DNA of 64,000 nucleotides from Talaromyces rugulosus (Eukaryota; Ascomycota; Eurotiomycetes; Eurotiales; Trichocomaceae): NCBI RefSeq assembly GCF_013368755.1, contig NC_049563.1, positions 2,356,001 to 2,420,000 of the forward strand, read 5' to 3'. Shown piece by piece: positions 61,074 to 64,000 of this stretch (position 1 is its first letter; each line of letters starts with the position of its first letter). The notes under the pieces were generated by a model. It saw only the letters and a program-made list of their open reading frames with translations, ran no database searches and was not told where the DNA came from. The position numbers and the translations under genes were made by a program.

Positions 61074-61664
61074 ATTATTTGATTATTACATTAGTTTGCT
61101 ACATGTAACAAATCAATAAAGTCCGGCAATAAAAAGTCGTGACCGAAATCCGAAAGTCCTTCAATTGTTCGCATGCAAATCCCACCAACCCTCTATATTA
61201 TGCGAGGTACTATGCTCAGTAATGTAAGCTATATAGTTATAGGTAGGTCATCTTAGATTTTTATGCAGTCTGGTGTATGGAGAATGATAAAGGCCTTCAA
61301 TGTTTTCTCTATAATCAATAATCTGTAAGGTTTGGGATATATCAACCTGGGATATTCGCCAACTTTTGAGATATCTTCCGCAATTAAAGTATCAGATGAT
61401 TCAACGACAATTCTCTCAAGATTTCCACCTCATTGGGTAGTATATCATGTGAAAATTCAAAAGGAGTGATATCAAATGATGTATGTATTCAAAGTACGAT
61501 CTTGAAACAGAAAATATAAAAATCTCGCAAATTATTGTCTATGAATATCAAATCTTATTCCCTTATGCAAGAAAAAGTTTATCTAACTTGGACCTAATCC
61601 CCTCATCTATTGATACATATGTACTCCTCGACATCTGAGCTTTTGATTGTAAAGTCGTAAGCTC
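61074..61664. other. Convergent intergenic region
   Basis: About 590 bp, AT-rich, no gene seen; it lies between the 3' ends of the OPT transporter and the monooxygenase. Confidence 0.4.
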
Positions 61665-63598
61665 CTACCATTTCAGATACAAAGTTGTTGCTACAAAACC
61701 AAGAAAGGCCAGTTGGCCTATTTTCCAAGAGATTCGTTTTACATGGCCTTTCCGTGTATATTTAATATTCCAGTCTCGCCATTTGGGAAACCAGCATCGA
61801 TATCCGAAATGAAACTGAGACCACCTGCCGTCATATTAGCAATTTTTTTTTAATTCCGCTTCTTGTGGAACACATGACAAGAGAGAAAGATCTTACGGGT
61901 ATGCGGTGGAATTCCATCCTTCTCGAATATACCAGCTCGTACATCCACCACGATTGAAGACACTTTTTTGAATTTCTGACTGTACTTGTCGTGTCCATTC
62001 AATTTCAGCTTCCTTCTTAACCTCCACGAGCTCAACGTCCGCATCAAGAATTTTCCGAATGAACTGGAGGCTGTATGTGACCATATTCTCGATGGCAAGT
62101 ATTACAGAACTATGTCCAGTTGCTGTATTGGGGCCGAAGAGAATGAAGAAATTGGGAAAACCATCCATTGCGGTTCCTTGATATGCTTGCGGCCCATTTC
62201 TTTCCTTCCACACATCCTGGATTTTGCGTCCTTCACGGCCAACAACCGAGAGAGGATGGAACCAATTGCCGATATCGAAACCGTTCGCTAGAACGATAAT
62301 GTCTGCAGGAACAGTTTCTTCTTCGCCGTCTTCTAGGCCACCCCCTGCTGCACCGAGAACGAGACTTTTTGCCTGCAGTCTTTTGAGTGGTTGCTTTTTG
62401 AGCGTGATCTTTTCATCGTGCAATGACTGGAACCAATACGCATCATATAATCGTCGCTTACACCCAACTTCATAGTCTGGGGTCAAGATGTCGTGGTATT
62501 GGCTTGGCACCGTCTGCTTCATATGTTCCAGATATTTTTCCTGCAGCTTTCTCCTGTTGCGTGCGGCTCGCGTTGGATTGTATTCCGAGAAGAGAGTCAT
62601 ATATTCAACTTCGGTTACCAGGAACATCATCGTCCTGACAATCCGGCCCAAAATCGGCCAGTTGGTGAACAATTTGGGCGCTGTGGCAGCAAACTTTTCT
62701 TTACCACCCGGTTCCTTCTCTTTCGGGTGGACCCATGGTGCAGAGCGCATCACCTGGGTCACTGACTTTGCATTATAGGGTTCCTTCGTTAGAAGGGGAA
62801 CAAACTGTGACGCGCTAGCGCCTGTTCCAAGTACCAAGATATTCTTACCTGCAAAGTCAATGGTCTCATCCCATCGTGATGAATGAAATATGGAGCCTTC
62901 AAACTCCTCTAATCCTGGGGTATCGGCTGGAAACTCTCGGGGTTCAACAATCCCACCCACCGCACTGACGACAATCTTTGCCCGAAATTTTTCAGTATGT
63001 AAATATACCGAATCATATCCCTCGCGTTCCGCCAATTTTTCCCTGTTGCTGGCACTCAAGTCGCCCTTTCCCGTGACAAGATGACGGACAGTTACCTCCC
63101 ATAGCTCTTCATCCTCTAGCCATCGAATTTCAGTAATATCTGAATTTAACTGAATATTATCCCGTATTCCAAAATGCTGGCACACATCATGGAAGTATGT
63201 GACAATCTCATGACCTGTTGCGAAGAGAGTTTTGCCAACGTAATTCGGTTTAAACGAGAATGAATAGAGGATAGTTGGAACATCACATGCCTACAGAGTT
63301 CATTGTATCAACATACAGTGTCAGATTAGGGATGTCAAGAATAAAAAATCAATAAGAGGTTACTCTCTTTCTTTCTTTCTTTTTCATGTTATGTACTTAC
63401 AATCCCCGGATATTTGTTTATTTGCCATGTCCCACCAATTCCTGATAGACGATCAAATATGCGGAATTGGTCGAATTGAAGCTCGCTTTTTAGGCGACAC
63501 CCCATGGAGATACCTGCAGCACCAGCACCGATGACAATAACCGGAATATAGGTGAATTCGGTATCCTTAGACATGCTTTTTCCCACGGGCGGAGCCAT
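61665..63598 (-). CDS. Type I Baeyer-Villiger-like flavin monooxygenase
   Basis: Three exons on the minus strand (63598-63401, 63290-61897, 61824-61665), about 583 residues. The FAD motif is VIGAGAAG near residue 23 and the BVMO fingerprint GIGGTWQINKYPGIACD follows. The second fingerprint FEGSIFHSSRWDE and the NADPH motif LVLGTGASAS are present. The C-terminus is hidden by an intron: a frame read straight through ends at a TAA that overlaps the GTAAGA donor at 61896. Splicing adds 53 codons with WSQFHFGYRCWFPKWRDW, which matches BVMO ends, and a hydrophobic final span. The substrate is unknown; the family oxidises ketones or steroids. Not considered part of the alkaloid cluster because of distance. 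Confidence 0.85.
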
Positions 63599-64000
63599 AG
63601 TGAGAAGAATTTTGTAACTGGGAGGTTAAAAACAGCATGGACTTCACGTATGTACAGTGGCAAGGAGATGAGGAAGTATTGTCGCACGAAGGCGCAAGGA
63701 TTGGAAGGATTGCAATGGACTTCACATTATAGGAGCAATTATCTACTACGTAGGTACTCCGTATTATTGTGTATTATTACGATAAATAATACTGTCATAA
63801 ATTACCCCAAAATTTATCCGTGCCCTTGGTGCTTGTAATTTAAACTTAGAACGGGAAGTTACGCAACATCCAACCCCACCGCAGAAAACCAACGTATACG
63901 ATCCGATCCTGCGAGAGAGAAAAAAGGAAAAACTCAATTTCCACGATGATCTGCTTAATTGCTATATTATCTGTGGGGACATCTGTACGAGGAACTGAAC
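63599..64000. promoter_or_regulatory. Promoter side of the monooxygenase gene
   Basis: The last 400 bp hold no supported gene. It is the upstream region of the BVMO-like gene and continues beyond the window. Confidence 0.35.

Noticed and set aside
61665..63598. Baeyer-Villiger-like enzyme as a tailoring gene of the alkaloid cluster
   Set aside because: It is about 20 kb from the last swn gene with several ordinary genes between, and no such step is known in the swainsonine pathway.
1..64000. tRNA, rRNA and CRISPR features
   Set aside because: None recognised; a covariance-model scan (tRNAscan-SE/Infernal) would be decisive and was not run.

Overview
The window is from a filamentous ascomycete nuclear genome, most likely Eurotiomycetes. 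Almost every gene has short introns (about 50-110 nt, GT...AG). Gene content is typical of moulds: Zn2Cys6 regulators, NRPS-PKS, Ecm33-like and GT15 proteins. Several proteins (Dot1, Spb1, Atg16, Ypt7) read like Aspergillus-type orthologs. The order or genus cannot be fixed from the sequence alone.

Left flank (1-21.6 kb): a decayed superfamily-1 helicase gene, an EH-domain Irs4-like gene, a polyglutamine Zn2Cys6 regulator with about ten exons, a large alpha/beta-hydrolase-like protein, then the conserved genes spb1 (rRNA methyltransferase), dot1 (H3K79 methyltransferase) and atg16 (autophagy). A fragment of a Tc1-like transposase (helix-turn-helix half only) lies between atg16 and the next region.

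Centre (22.3-41.5 kb, perhaps to 45.2 kb): the highlight is what looks like a complete swainsonine-type (SWN) indolizidine alkaloid gene cluster. Left to right it holds swnA (aminotransferase, -), a SwnH dioxygenase (-), swnK (NRPS-PKS, A-PCP-KS-AT-KR-ACP-R, +), swnN (NmrA-like reductase, -), swnR (NmrA-like reductase, +), swnT (permease, -) and a second SwnH dioxygenase (+). A Zn2Cys6 regulator (-) follows. The expected logic is: lysine-derived piperideine carboxylate is reduced to pipecolate (SwnA/SwnR); SwnK activates it, extends it with malonyl-CoA and releases it reductively to give the bicyclic core; SwnN reduces; SwnH1/SwnH2 add hydroxyls and set stereochemistry; SwnT exports. Genes alternate in strand, giving three divergent promoters and two tight convergent 3' ends.

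Right flank (46-64 kb): an Ecm33-like cell-wall protein gene with a doubtful reading frame, then the Rab7 GTPase ypt7, an SLC35F-type transporter, a tandem PH-domain protein, a GT15 mannosyltransferase, an OPT oligopeptide transporter and a type I Baeyer-Villiger monooxygenase. These look like ordinary chromosomal genes, so the SWN cluster sits as an island between conserved genes. No tRNA, rRNA or CRISPR was seen. Exon boundaries were read by eye from splice motifs and reading frame and need RNA evidence.
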